DNA from: Lateolabrax maculatus
Lineage: Eukaryota > Chordata > Actinopteri > Acropomatiformes > Lateolabracidae
Assembly (NCBI GenBank): GCA_031216445.1
Contig: CM062214.1
Coordinates: 16,150,001-16,214,000, forward strand
Direction: 5' to 3'
Length of the DNA: 64,000 bases
The translations under genes were made by a program, and so were the position numbers. This document shows, one piece after another, positions 35,910-49,100 of the stretch. Below the pieces are notes generated by a model. It had not been told where the DNA came from. It saw only the letters and a list, made by a program, of their open reading frames with translations, and did no database searches. Position 1 is the first letter of the stretch; the number at the start of each line of letters is the position of its first letter.

Positions 35910-38900
35910 GGTTGTTTGTTGAGTAGTTATTAGTTGTGTGAATGTAGTTGTTCAATAGAATCTTTAATTTATAAAGAACCTGAACCCATAATTTAAAATA
36001 TTATGGTCACTGTACATGAGTCAAGAACTCCGTAGCAACCAATAAATTGAGACTAAATGAATTAGTTGCCTTTCAATTTTCCCTTTTCAAAGGGTGCTGC
36101 CCCCAAGATGAATTTAATGTGAGTTAAATTCTGTTATTTAAATGGATATACTCGTGTGGTTGCATGAGATCTATATTAAAGTGTATACAGATGGCTTTCA
36201 GCACAGCCCCAGTTTAGATAAAAAGGCAGCTGTACCAGCACAAACGCTAAGTAATGTACTACTTTGGACAGGGTCAGCAGCAAAACGGATTGCATCCACC
36301 TAAAAAAATCAATATCAAAGAATCAAAAGTAGTATCAAAATTTAGAAACAGTCTACAACAGTCTTGTAGTTTGTTACAAGAGGTCATAAAGAAATTGATT
36401 TCTTTAGTAGCATCCAATAGTGTCATTGACTGTGTTAACAAATATTTTACACACATGAAATGTGTCTGTATGTCTCTGAACCTTGCAATTTTTAAGAACA
36501 TCAGATGAAGACTGGGGCTGAATTTATTGCTAATCAAATCTTGTATACAGTGACATTGAAAATGAAGAAGTGGGGATGAAAAGTATCTCTGTCAAATTGA
36601 CTGTATTGCTTGTATTTTATGCATTGTCTTTCAATGTAATTTCCTAGCATATACATTAAAAAATGATGTTTGACACAAGCATTCAGCAAAAAGAAAACCT
36701 CCAGACAAGTAAGAGATGAAATCATAATAGTTTACTGACAGCCAATCTGACAAGTGAGTCATAGTCATTTCAGACATGCTTAGAGGAAGAGTGCATTTAA
36801 AATAACCTTGGACTATTATGATTGCATACACTAGCTTTGTATTTTTCATTTACACAGCCAATAATGAGGTCATGTTTCAGATGAACAGTTCTATACTACT
36901 TTTATTACACTGAACATTATGGAGAACATTTCAAGTCAACACTCACAATCAACAGCAGTAACTTCATACTAATGCCAAAATAAAATCCTACCTAAGTTGT
37001 TTTATGTTGAATGTTGAATTTGGTGAATGTCATGATTAGGTTTAAATCTGGGAACATTAGATAACAAACATTTTTGTTGTATGAATGATTCACAAGAATT
37101 GGTTGAATAAGGCTAATTTAGTAAGAAACGCTTTGTGATTTGATTTAAAATATGATAAAAATGATAATTACAGAGTAATATTCTTTTTGCTTGGTAATTA
37201 TTGGTTGGGCAGCCCCCTTTTTTAAAATTATGTTCTGAGTGAGAGTTAATTGTCTTCCAAACTGTATATGCTATAGCAACAGCATTTCTTGTCCTAACCC
37301 TTTGCTTACTGTAAAGTGCACTCCATGTTCATACTGCTGAGCAGCTCTGATTGATCTCACTTTTAAACAGTTTCTTTCATTTTCACTAGGGAGATAGTCA
37401 TGATACATCTGATTACTCTATCACTTATGCCCACTGACTCTCCTTTGGCCTCTTTTTGGAGGAAAGCTGTCCCTCTGGATGTTTTTCATTATGCTACCTT
37501 ACGTTTCCATGCATTTCTCTCACATTTTCCCTAATTGACGTCACTTTAAAATGACAGCTCTGAAGCAAGGATGTCTCATTTTGTTAAATGCTTGGTCCCT
37601 GGACTCCTCCATCCTCGTGTCTTATTATTATATTTCTGTTTGATTCTATAGGCAAATTGAGCTTCTAATTTTCTAGTTTGTATGTTGTTTTTTGTTTATT
37701 ATTTTGGCCTTGGAAACCCTGACGCCTTTTGTTTGCTTCCATTTCTTCAATTTTCAAATGGTTTATCTCTGTGAATCATTTTTCTGTAAATAAATGTTAT
37801 TCATTGTTACACTAATAGTGTTTCAGCAGCACTCTCTTGGCGTTTTGACCCCACTTTTGAGAAGGTTTTGGGTAAGCTTGTTATGTTACTCCCAGTCTTC
37901 CCTTAGATGGTAAAAAAAAAGGTTTGTTAAGATATAAAAACATCACTGAACACCATCACATCACATTGGTCTTCATGTATGTGTTTATTATTGGATACAC
38001 TGAAAAATTGACATTTTAAAAATGATGTTATCAGTTGACTTTTATATATAACTTGCAGGAATAATAGTTATTGAGTTGCAACTGTCAAGAAAGAAGTATC
38101 ATTATTCTTTGTCCTGATTGCTACTCTGCCTTAAAGACACATACTGTATTGCTGTACATGTTTCTTCCAGCAGTTGATGAATGTAATGCCATAAAGATTG
38201 ACAGCTCACATGCTGGAGGGAATTCGTGTGGTGCCATATTTAATATTACGACTGAACAAAAAAATGATTCAGGCTTAGGGAAACATAGCAGTATGAAGAT
38301 TCATTGAAGACCCAAAAGCCACTTGTCTTAGTCGATAAAGTCCTGTACCAGCCCCTTGTTGTTTTTCCCTTTGACTCACTAAAGAAATGTCCACTGTGGT
38401 TTGGAGGTTTACATGTTAGATATTTGAAAACATATGCTGTATTGCCAACACCCATCTCCAGATCTCCAGTAGATAATAAGTATTCCCTGAAAAAAAGTTT
38501 TACGGCTTTCACTGATTGGGGTGTATTTATAGTAAGTAAGTGCAGTTCTGAAAAGTCTCAATGACATAAATAAGTGTATTCATTCAAATAAAAATCTCTG
38601 AGGGGAATTCTGAGGAGAACTTATCCAATAAGCACTAACAACAAAACCACCCTGTCTGTGTATCTGACAAGATAACATTTGCAGCTCCACATCTATTTCA
38701 AGCCAAAGTGTTCCTTCATTTCCCTTGGTGACTTTAAAGATTTATCTATGAATGTGTTTTCTTCGTCTCTCTTCAATAAGAGATTTTGATCTCAACAAGA
38801 CTACCTTATTAAATAAAGTTTTCAAAACTGTAGATACTCCAGATACTTTTGTAAATAGTGCACCACATTAACAGTGTTAACAAATAATGGTAATGTTCAC

Positions 38901-39575
38901 CCTGATGAAAGCAGTTTTAAACACTGGTCTATATTTGTAATTCATAAATGAAGCTACGGTACAGTGTGTAGCTGCATTTTTCAGTGAATATAGTTGACAA
39001 TACCGCCTTGGCCTGTACCTCAGTGCCCCAGGTGTGGTGATGGACATAATTAACCCCACATATGGCCTCCGAGTTATCAGCTTCCATGAGCTGCATCCCA
39101 ATGCACCTCATTGAGGTCAATGTCATTTTTCATGAAAAATGCCTTTTGTCTTCATCTGTTGCTTCAGCTTATTGAAAATGATGCATGTGAGATGTTTTAA
39201 TGTAATGTCACAATCATGTTTATGTATCACTTCAGTATATGCCATGTACATTGAACTATTTTAATATATAATTTGAGAAAATAAATGATTTCTGCATAAA
39301 CCTGGAGAGTTTTGAGATATTTGTTTTATTATACATTTTGTAATACAGTGTACAGTGTCATGCTCCTCAGTATTGAAATATATTCAAATGATAAAAGGAG
39401 GTTTGCTTTTGTGGAAAGAGTCCTTGAACTGTTGCAGTTGTCTTTTTGGAAAAAAGTACATAACAACACTTACATAGTGGTATTAGTGCATGCACAGCCT
39501 TAGTAACAGCAATGTTAGTGGTTCCCATAGGAATCATTCAAAAAGATTGGTCAGCTACACAACATATCAACCCAG
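35910..39575. other. Non-coding spacer, nothing recognised
   Basis: Short frames at 36254-36508, 38071-38307 and 38304-38564 have no recognisable family. I see no exon series. Confidence 0.4.
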
Positions 39576-39579
39576 TATG

Positions 39580-40078
39580 CGCTCGCCTTTACTTAATTTT
39601 TTGCTCTGGATCAACTTTAAGTTTCTGTTGCTTGTGTGCAAGCCTTTGAATTGACTGGCTTCTACTTACAATTCTAAACTCCTATGCTCATACTTAACCC
39701 CAAAGCCCCTCAAGGCCTTGAAAGAGACCTCTTTGCTGTTTTTTGATCGAGGCTGAAGCTTGAGGGAGATCGGGTGTTTGACGCTGTACCCCCTAGATTA
39801 TGGAACAGCCTCCCACACTATAACAGATCTGCTCCTATCACTGACAATTTAAAAATTGGTCTCACATCCTTTTTCCCCCTTTGGCCTGTAGGTCTGCATG
39901 ACATGCCTGTAAATGCATTGTTGCGTGTGTGTGTGTTGTATTGCATTTGTGATTTCGTTGCACTGGTCTGGTCTATTCAATCGTTTTATATCAGTCTACA
40001 ACTATTTTTGCTTTTTGGTCTTGCACATTGATCAACTTTTGTAGTTTTAAAATGTACCTCAGAAATAAACTTGGACTC
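39580..40078 (+). pseudogene. LINE 3' end (L2/CR1-like), degenerate
   Basis: Translated in pieces, this gives FKFLLLVCK, then a gap, then RLKLEG followed by PPRLWNSLP. This is the conserved C-terminal signature (APRLWNSLP-type) of fish L2/CR1-like LINE reverse transcriptases. Several stops and frameshifts interrupt it. The element ends in AATAAACTTGGACTCAC at about 40078, a typical LINE tail. Confidence 0.7.
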
Positions 40079-40084
40079 ACATAT

Positions 40085-43000
40085 GAACATACAGTATACT
40101 ACTGTAATAGCTACTGTATGCGTCAGTGTATCCATGTATCCACTGTATACACTAACTGCTATATATCTAATACTGTATTTTAAAATTATATATATATAGT
40201 CTTTCATTGCCAAACCCACATAAAACCTTTTCTATACGTCCTTAACCCCCCAAACCATACTGCATTATCAGGCATGGAAATTGACGTACAAGTACAACGA
40301 TTTTTATAATTAGTTTTTCCATGTAGTTTCATTAAGTTTTCCTGTGCATTCTAAAATCAGTAATTGTACTTTCACTCAAAATTGACTTTTGATGATATAT
40401 TTTACTCGACTGCTTTGGAAAAGATAAGAATTGCAGACTTGCCTGCAGTTATGCTTTTATGACTCAATAAAGAGAATATTCTATTCTAGTGTCTGTGAAC
40501 TTCTCCCTCGTAAGCCAATCGTGAGAAAGCTTTCGTATAAAGAAATTAATGTCGCGTCTTTTGGCGAATACTAAATTGAATAGTGATTGGTTATTAGGAT
40601 GCATGCATATTGAAATAGTTAAATCTAACTTATTGTATGTAATAATATTGAGGTCAAGCGAGAGTACTTGTAATAAGTATGACATTGTGGTACTTAGTTC
40701 AGTGTAGATTGTCTAAATAAGTGCAAACAGTATAACACAATCATGAAATACACTGTGAGTGCAATGCATTCTGTTTGGATGAACATGTAATGGTGGTCAA
40801 GCTAGATGTGTGATACAAGGCTTTTTAATGTTTGCATTGTCAGAAAAAGACTAGCACTACAACAAGATATAGTCCCATTTTGCTACTTCAGATAAACCAT
40901 AATTATTTGTGGAGGATGACTTTAGGAGTCATATAGCCTGAAGAAAAAAGCTGGTCTTTCTTACTGCAGAAATTTCAAATAAAGAGTTGGCCATGGGGAT
41001 ATTACTGACACTTTTTGACAACAGACAATAAGGAGGGTTTTGGCTTGGCCAAGGTTGTGTAAAGTGTTTGTGTCCAATTCCAATCACTAGATTGATCAAT
41101 TTGTGCTGTGTTATCACATATTGCAGTGCTGCCAACGCAAGCAGTCTCATGCTTGCATTGGACATCGTTTAATAATTAGATTTTAATTACACAGTATGTC
41201 TACCGTCTACAGTATACATTCATTTTTAAACGCTGTTGAATCGGAAGTGGTTGTAACCTTAAAACAGATGCTTTTTGTTTTCTTCTTTACATCCTTTTAC
41301 TTAGCATCATTGCGTGCCACCTTTCCTACAGCAAGACTGATTTCAACCTAAATGGATGGGACAACAACACATAGAAAATATGATTCCTTGGTGTATCCAC
41401 AAGTGCATAACATGCACGACAGATGTAACAAGACAAAATCAATGTAAAAGAAGTTACAAGACAAAACAGACAAGAGAGGGAGACTCGACCTGGGAGAAAA
41501 GGAATCTAGTGAATGTGATATCTGTGACAGGGATGGGAGAACTAGAACTACAATTACTTCTTACTTTTAGACTTTAAGTATCTATACTTCTACTTGAGTA
41601 AAGAATGTGGCAAAATGTGAGTAAATGCAATGATGGGCAGGCAGCCTTAAAATGTCATCTAAAGCCATACTCTGAAGTTCACTTCAAATAAGTTATAAAT
41701 TTGTCCGTAAAATTTAAATTAGAATTGAAGATATACTGTATGTAAGAAAACGTTCATCAAAAGGGGCCAGCCATAAAAAAAATTCTTTCAAGGTCACTTA
41801 TTCCACCCCAGACCACCACTACAATGACTTTACTTCTATGGAAATGAGTCCATCTAATATCGCACTACAGAGTGACCTTATCTACAAAGAGCCCAGGGGA
41901 TGAAGAAACATTACATTTGAGCCTGGCTTTCAAATGCACTTATAATACTGGAATCAATATGTGGAGTTTTGGACAGAAGTTGACACGCTGGCTGTGGACA
42001 AACCATCGACAGTGGAGACAGTATATTAGCAGCTCACAATATTTCACAAGTATTGCATCAAATCATGATCACCTTACTTGGCCTTGAAAGATCTGCCCAT
42101 TTCTTACTGTACACATTTTCAAGATAACATTGTTACAGCAATCAGATAATATTCTATATGCCTTTTTTTATTTCAACTGACTAATGTAGCAGTCATTTTT
42201 AAATAACAGCTCATTTAAGCTCTGCATGATTTGTGATGGCAATGTGTAAATTGATAAGGCTGGCCAAGGTGTTGCCATTTATTGTCTATTTATTAAGTAC
42301 ACACCAAATTAAGCGATGACATTTTTACCTTCCACTGTGCATACCTGGAAAACAAGGTCATTTTCCATTTCAGTGGTTTATTTTTCTAGGATTTACAATG
42401 ACACATTTAATTGGGCAGTTATCTAAAATGTTGTCATTAATTTTGCGCAGGTTAAAGCTATCTAAAATTACATCATGTTACATGCTCTTCCCCTGTTGAA
42501 CCAGCGCCCAGTTTGGATTCAGGAGGCGAACTTCCCCTCCTCTTTGATAAAGCTTATAGTTAGGGCTGGCTCAGGTGAGCCCTGAACCATCTTTAGGCTG
42601 TGTGTAAATGTAAAGATTGTGCAGCCTTATCCTATATTCCTCTGTTGGAGTTATAATTTATGTTTAAGAGGAATTTGCACATCATTTCTTTTGTTTATCA
42701 CAGTTAGTACATCTACACACTTTGGTTCCTAGTCCCTGTTTTATTTTGTAGTAGCCTAGTCTCCTCTTGTCTCGTTTCAGGTTACTTCTCTTCCTAATGA
42801 CCAAATCAGAGCTAACATTACTACACAACGAAACTGAGCACAAACACACCACAGAGTGTACACTCTTGTTACTACATACACAATTCAACACCATGGACAT
42901 AAAATATGAAATCAACCAGATGCAGATGTTTACACAGTACAATTTAATCTACAGCACAGCAGAAGCAACATAATGCCAGTAGCAACAAAAACAAAGCTCC

Positions 43001-43590
43001 ACTCACCATTAAAGTAGTGTCAGTGTTGAACCATCACAGGTTTATATCCTTCCTGCCTTCACTGATGTCAGTGAAGGTCTCTCTGGATAGCAAGCTGATA
43101 GGCCAGTATCAGCACCTTCAATGTATGAATCATGGCCTGTAAGTATCAAGTGAAAACAATTTATTATATTTTTTTCTGGTGGCACTGAAAGAAAGGGCAC
43201 GTTTGAATACTGATCAAGGCTATATAAAGGTTCACTGTATACCCAGTTTTTGCTCATCATGTATATTACATTCAAATCAAATATAAAATATTTTATCGAG
43301 ATGGTTAGAGGCGTGTTTGAGGATTGTGGAAAAGTGTTGTTAAAAACTTTGAGGGTTTTTTTCTTTTTAGAAAATCATTGTGTCAAGGATCATGTCTGCA
43401 GGCAGGTGACTAGCAAAGGTAAGAACACAATGAGGACAATTAGTGGGCAGGAGAAGAAGAGCAGGGTCTGAAATAATGGCATATGTTAGTGGACATAAAT
43501 ACGAGATTAATTAAATAATTTCTCAATCGAATGTTCATAAAAATATTTCCATATATAGATCAAATGAAGGACAAGCACTCTAATGGCTAA
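40085..43590. other. Non-coding spacer
   Basis: No gene is visible. A fragment at about 41545-41625 (CTTCTACTTGAGTAAAGAATG...) belongs to the same AGTAAATGTACTT-type repeat found in pex11a intron 2. Frames at 42682-42973 on both strands are shadows without a family. Confidence 0.45.
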
Positions 43591-43594
43591 ATGT

Positions 43595-44310
43595 TGGTAC
43601 TTCTAACAGGCCAGAGTAAAGGCTTTGGCAAAAGTGTGGCAAATAACAAAGGCAGAAGCGGCGAGACAGACTGATCGTGGCCAGTTACCAGAGGGTTGGA
43701 ACAGGTTGTGTCCAGGCTGTGATGGGTCTGCGGTGATGTTTTCTTCCCGATTCCTGACTCTGGACTCTGAAATCCTGGATGAAGGGCAGGTTTGTACCAA
43801 TTTTTTTTTCTGCAGTCCTGACAGTCCGTGGTAGTCTGTTCCTGTTCTGTTTGGTGGCCGATCCAAACCAGACAGTAGTGGATGTGCAGAGAACAGACTG
43901 GATGATTGCAGTGTAGAACTGGATTAGCAGCTCCTGCAGCAGGTTGAAATTCCTGAGCTGGAGCAGGAAAGCAGGAAGTACAACCTCTGCTGGGGACCAC
44001 AGACATCAGGGTGAGAGGTCTGTAGAGTCATTAATTCCTGTAATAGGGTTTCTTGGAGTCCAGGATGATTGTTGAGTGTTTGAAGCAGGAGTGGACTTCA
44101 CACACATCAAGCGAACTGTTTAAGATCCGTGTGAAGGTGGGGAACAGTTGGTCATCACAGGTTTTCAGACAGAGGAAAGTGACACACTTTCTGGGCCTGG
44201 TGTCTTCCTCCTCTTCACAGACCCTGAGTGCAGGTGGATGCAGCTGGTTGTGTGATGTCTGAGTCAGAGCAGGTGTGGGATGAACCTCACATCCCTCTGC
44301 ATAAGATTTA
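43595..44310 (-). pseudogene. LINE ORF2 C-terminal fragment (Rex/jockey-like)
   Basis: On the minus strand, shifted frames together show a segment resembling AIIQSVLCTSTTVWFGSATK, then SRVRNREENITADPSQPGHN. This is the region after the palm domain in fish Rex1/jockey-like LINEs, where a hydrophobic VLxxxITVWxG block is followed by an Arg-rich and GHxLF block. At least two frameshifts and an early stop break it. It is not functional. Confidence 0.7.
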
Positions 44311-44695
44311 AGCATTTGGTTACTGATTATTTGTTTTATTACTTTAGACTTTTGATTTAATGATTTATTTTGTATTAAATTGTGTATTGGTTTATTTATA
44401 TTTTTTACATGATGTTTAACCCATTTTCAGTTTATAGGGTAAGTCCCCAAATGCCCTCTTGCGCTGACACTGCCAAAACATTTCCAAAGTCATGGTTTAT
44501 TTTCAGCATTTGGAGGCTTGATTTTGAATGGACTTGCTTTATATGTAAAAGAGGTCAGCTTACATTAGAACAGCATAATGAATGTTTGAGGTACACAAAT
44601 ATACAATGCAGTAAGTTATTATGACATATAATGACATACTGTATGTTGTATGTACAGTTTACTGCACTTATTTATGGACATTAAAAATTCCCCAT

Positions 44696-44823
44696 CATGT
44701 GAATTGACTGAGTTACTGTAAGAGATTTGATTTGCAAAAAACTGAGGTTGATGGTTGGCATTTTGATATTGGTACACTACGGTCACGGCCACTGTCTGTG
44801 TTTGTAATACTTGAGCCTTAATA
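44696..44823. repeat. Direct repeat unit 1 (partner 47033-47165)
   Basis: CATGTGAATTGACTGAGTTACTG through TACTTGAGCCTTAATA, about 85-90% identical by eye to 47033-47165, same orientation. Confidence 0.85.
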
Positions 44824-44829
44824 CAATTT

Positions 44830-45655
44830 AAAGAGAAAACCAAAAAGAGGGACACAGGAGACATCACTGAAAATGACACATTTAAGTTGAATATATCTTC
44901 AAGTCTTTAGACAGGTAAGCACGTAAGTTAACAGCGGCAGCCTAACATTCATTCAATTCACATGAACTAATATCTGTTCATATGTTAGATTATGCATAAA
45001 CTATTTAAAATATTACTGTCACCTTCATTAATCTATGCCTTTTGGGGAAAAAAACAGTGGCCATGTGGCTGGGGCTGAATTTGCAGTGGTACAATGAGAC
45101 ACATTAACCTTAAATTGACTGATTGCTTTGCAGTTACATCTGTGAAGGGATTTAATGTTTGGTGAATCTGTTTTGAGGCAAATCCATTTCTGTCTGAAAC
45201 TTGTTTTCTCCACACTTAATTGCCGTTACTGTCGTATTCTAAAAGAATAATTAGAAACGGCAAAACTATTTATTTATTTCACTTTCATAGTCAGTCTTAA
45301 ATCCATCATGTTAGATATGAAGACATGTTATGTGTTATTTGAGTATTAGATCCAGTTAATCCATGATTTTCTTTATCTGTACACTGAACTAGATAACCTT
45401 TATAAGAAAATCTAAAATGAAAACATTAAATAAACGCAAAAGTAAACACATTCAAGTGGTTTTAAAACGTGACATAGTTTTACTTTGCTTACCGCATCTG
45501 TCCACCTGTCCAGTAAATGCCATGCTGCCCTCTGTCGTTTGTAGGTGCACATAGGCGATCTCAACACGTAACACTTCATAAACGTTCATTCTTCTCCATG
45601 AAACCATAGACTCATTGGCGGATTCATGTAATATATTTTATGGGAACTTTAATGC
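44830..45655. other. Non-coding, nothing recognised
   Basis: AT-rich upstream flank of pex11a. Confidence 0.4.
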
Positions 45656-45659
45656 GTCT

Positions 45660-46106
45660 GAGAAAACCAATAGTAAGTTTACAGAGACCGTTTTTGTCGC
45701 AGAGTTCACATGGTTATTTACCATGGTAACCAATAGTAACGCGGTGGTCCGGCAATAAAACCCATCCGGCTTTTCGGTCCGTTTGAAAAAGCTGCCCGTG
45801 GTGCAACAAGTACGTTTACGCTCATGTTATCTATCAACTAAAGCAACTGGGGAAATTAGCTTTATGTGATCCAAGAAGTTTCAAAAATTCAGATGATCAG
45901 CTCGAGTTTTAATCGGCAGCGTTAGATGAACCAGCATGACTGACGTTGTGTAAATCTGTAGATAAGTGACGTGACTTTTTTTTTTTTTTTTTTTACCAAC
46001 GGTAGCGAGAAATTGACGAACTCTTCTCCGGATCCGTCTTTGTAACGAGGGTGCGACTCTGCCTTAACCAGCTAACTAGAACAACCTGTTCTTGTACGAT
46101 TTAACC
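45660..46106 (+). promoter_or_regulatory. pex11a promoter and leader region
   Basis: CpG-richer than its surroundings. Two AACCAATAGTAA CCAAT-box repeats lie at about 45666 and 45729. The second abuts a palindromic TTTACCATGGTAAC (45717-45730), close to an RFX X-box. No TATA box is evident except ATAAAA at 45755. A long T tract (about 45977-45994) precedes CCAACGG. The transcription start cannot be fixed. Confidence 0.45.
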
Positions 46107-46162
46107 ATGGACGCGGTTATAAAATTCACCAACCAAAGTCAAGGAAGGGACCGCATATTCAG
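46107..46162 (+). CDS. pex11a: pex11a coding exon 1 (residues 1-18)
   Basis: ATG in an ACCATGG context; donor AG|GTGAGC at 46163. Ends two bases into codon 19 (Arg). Confidence 0.93.
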
Positions 46163-49100
46163 GTGAGCTGTCTGGAGTATTTGTGAGCTGGTCGTAGGCT
46201 GTCGACGTTGTATTTTATTGGTATAAATGTGAAGTTAGTGGATACGCGAGGAGCAAAGTCAGCTGCTGAGAGCTCTTCATTGAATGGCAACTTTCTCCCT
46301 CTGCCTTCTCTCCGTCCTCTTTTTTATTTTATATTTTTTATTTTTATGTGTGTCTCAGGGCAACCCAGTATGCATGTGCACTGTCCGTATATTTACTTCG
46401 AAACAACTCCGAAACGAAGGACCTCGTGGCAAAACTTAAAAGTCTGGAAGCCACCATGAGCGCCGGGCGAAAATGTGAGTATAACTGTGAAAGTGAAGGA
46501 GGGTTTCCAGGAGGTCCCAAACAAAATGAGGAATAGAGAAACTGTTAGGAAAAAGGAATCAGTCCAAAAATAATTAACGTATGAAATAATTTTATATAGA
46601 ACAGAGTAAAGCTGCAACTTCTCATATTTGAGAGGATGGACCTAGCCAATCATTTTCGCTTGATAAATGATGTTACTCATTAATCGATCATGACAAATGT
46701 TGTTGATTAATCTTTTGTTGATGAGATCATTTCACCACTAGCTCTTTGTTTTTACAACGTGCAATTATAGGTTGCTCTAGCTTGTTTTCCTTGTTTTCTG
46801 TTTTCCTTCTATTTGTAAATAAGCCACAATACTGAGCCTCTGTGAAATAAATCAGTTTAGCTATTCTCCTACATATTTACCTTTTTTTTTTTTATAGAGT
46901 TTGGACTGTCCCACAGAGTTTTATAGACTTGCATTCACAAATGGAATTAAATAAAGCCTCCTTTTTCCTTATTCTGTTCCTCTGTCTTTGAATATGTGCT
47001 TGCACTGTGGTTTGCTGTATAATATTTGAAACCATGTGAATTGACTGAGTTACTGAGAGAGATTTGATTTGAAGACTGAGATTGATGGATGGCATTTTGA
47101 TATTTGTACACTAAATAACAGTCACTGTCTGTGTTTGAATGACAGGTAATACTTGAGCCTTAATAACACCTGGAGTTTCTCCGCCTTCCATTAAACCCAA
47201 TTTATTATCAATAATTCAATAATCTCATTTGTTTACCCTGGTTCCAGACAAATGTGCCATTAAATATATATAATGGTAAAAGTTTTATGTTTTTCAAATG
47301 TTGTAAAAGATTATAAAATGTCATTAGAAGTCAGCAAAAGTTGTGACTGTTGAGATAATGACACTAAAGAGCAAAGTGTATTTTCAGTTGTAAACAAAGA
47401 ATTACATAAGTAGTGTGGCCAAAGGTAACAACAATCTGCAAATTGAAAGACTTTGTTGAATAACCTTACAACCTATTTCTGCTATATCAGAGTTTACTTC
47501 AGGAAATTGTTTAGTAGATCCTGCATATAGTGTTAGTGAAGGTGGTCTGTATTTCAGGGGAGGATGCCCAGCTCTGCTATAAAACACTGCAGGAAAACCT
47601 GCATACATTATGCCATGATCAAATCAGCATCAACACTATTTTGATGTGTCAGCATTGAAAAAGAAACAACCGTCACCTAATTTTGGAGCAACTGCCTAGA
47701 TACAGTCTCTGAAAACACAAATACATGCAATGTATTGATGCTCAATGTGAAGAATTAATGACATTTCAAATACTCACATTTTGCAGATATACCTTTATTT
47801 TCTTTTCTTTTTCCAGCACATGAATAAAACAATATATATGAATACAACTCATATTTGAGTATGTCCCACATATGTGTCAGGCCACATTTGGTAGTGCTCT
47901 GTGAAAGTGCATTACAAGTTGAGTACAATGTGGCAATTTTGTATTCACTTAGGCATGTTTGTGGCTAATGGCTGTATTTTTTTTTTATCCCTTCTGTGAG
48001 CTTAGATATACACTGTGTTGGTGACTGTATTCTGTGTGACACACTGACCTCCACCCACTATCGCTGCAACACTGATGACCCTAAGACCGGCCTTGATGGC
48101 TCATAGATAGATTTACTTGACAACCCGGGGTGAATTTCGAAACTTTTTGAACTTTGACACTTTGTGGTTTTAATAGGAATTTAAATTGTTCAGAGGCTGA
48201 CTTGACATAGCTCCAAATGGAAATGAAGGATATGGCACTGCCTTAGAGCAGGGTCAGGCAATAAAGACCTTGTCCCTCTTGATGCTGTTGCAGTAGAGCT
48301 GTATCGGGGCCCTGACTGGGCTCTGTAGGTGCACCACTTAATTATCTCTTCAGAGCTGCAGCCACAGGGCTCTCCTGCCTCTATGCCTGGCATGCTTGGC
48401 TTCGGTAATTGAAGGAGACCTACAGGTCTCACAATTAAAAGTACTAATACTACACTGTAAAAATACTCTTTTACAAGTAAAATGTTACTTAAGTAAACAT
48501 ATGTAAGTACTCAATGCAGAAATGCTATTATACTATTATATATTTGATTATATTGACTCATGCATTAATGTACAAACAGGATTTTACTGTTGTAATTGGG
48601 TGGTAATAATACTTAATATTACTAAATGAACCTTATTTATATAGCGCTTTTCTTAACAATGTTCACATGATTCACAGATAAAATACAATAAAACACTACT
48701 AGTCAAATATAAATAAATATAATAAAAAAAAAGCTTTTTTCAAAAAGATTGTTTTAAGAACAGATATAAAAACAATGATAGATTTAGCAAACCTAATCTC
48801 AGCAGGTAAATCATTCCAGAGTTTGGGGGCCTTGACTGCAAAAAGCCTGATAGCCTTTAGTCCCCCGATGGGCTCTGGGAACGACCAGAAAGCCACTATC
48901 AGCTGATCTAAAAGGGCGCTAGCGCTCATAAGGGGTTAGTAGATCTTTGGTATTATTAGGGGCCTGGCTCTAGAAATTCAGACGGGAAGAAATAAAAGCA
49001 TAGACAACCCTGTGTAAATCCTCAAAGGATAAGTAGAATCAAATTTTCTTTACTTGGTCATCAAAACAAAGGCCAGACTCAAATAAAACACCCCCATTTC

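Noticed and set aside
38071..38307. 78-codon frame with an acceptor-like site and Cys residues, briefly considered an exon
   Set aside because: No recognisable domain, no donor, no companion exons within the spacer, and it ends after a short low-complexity stretch.
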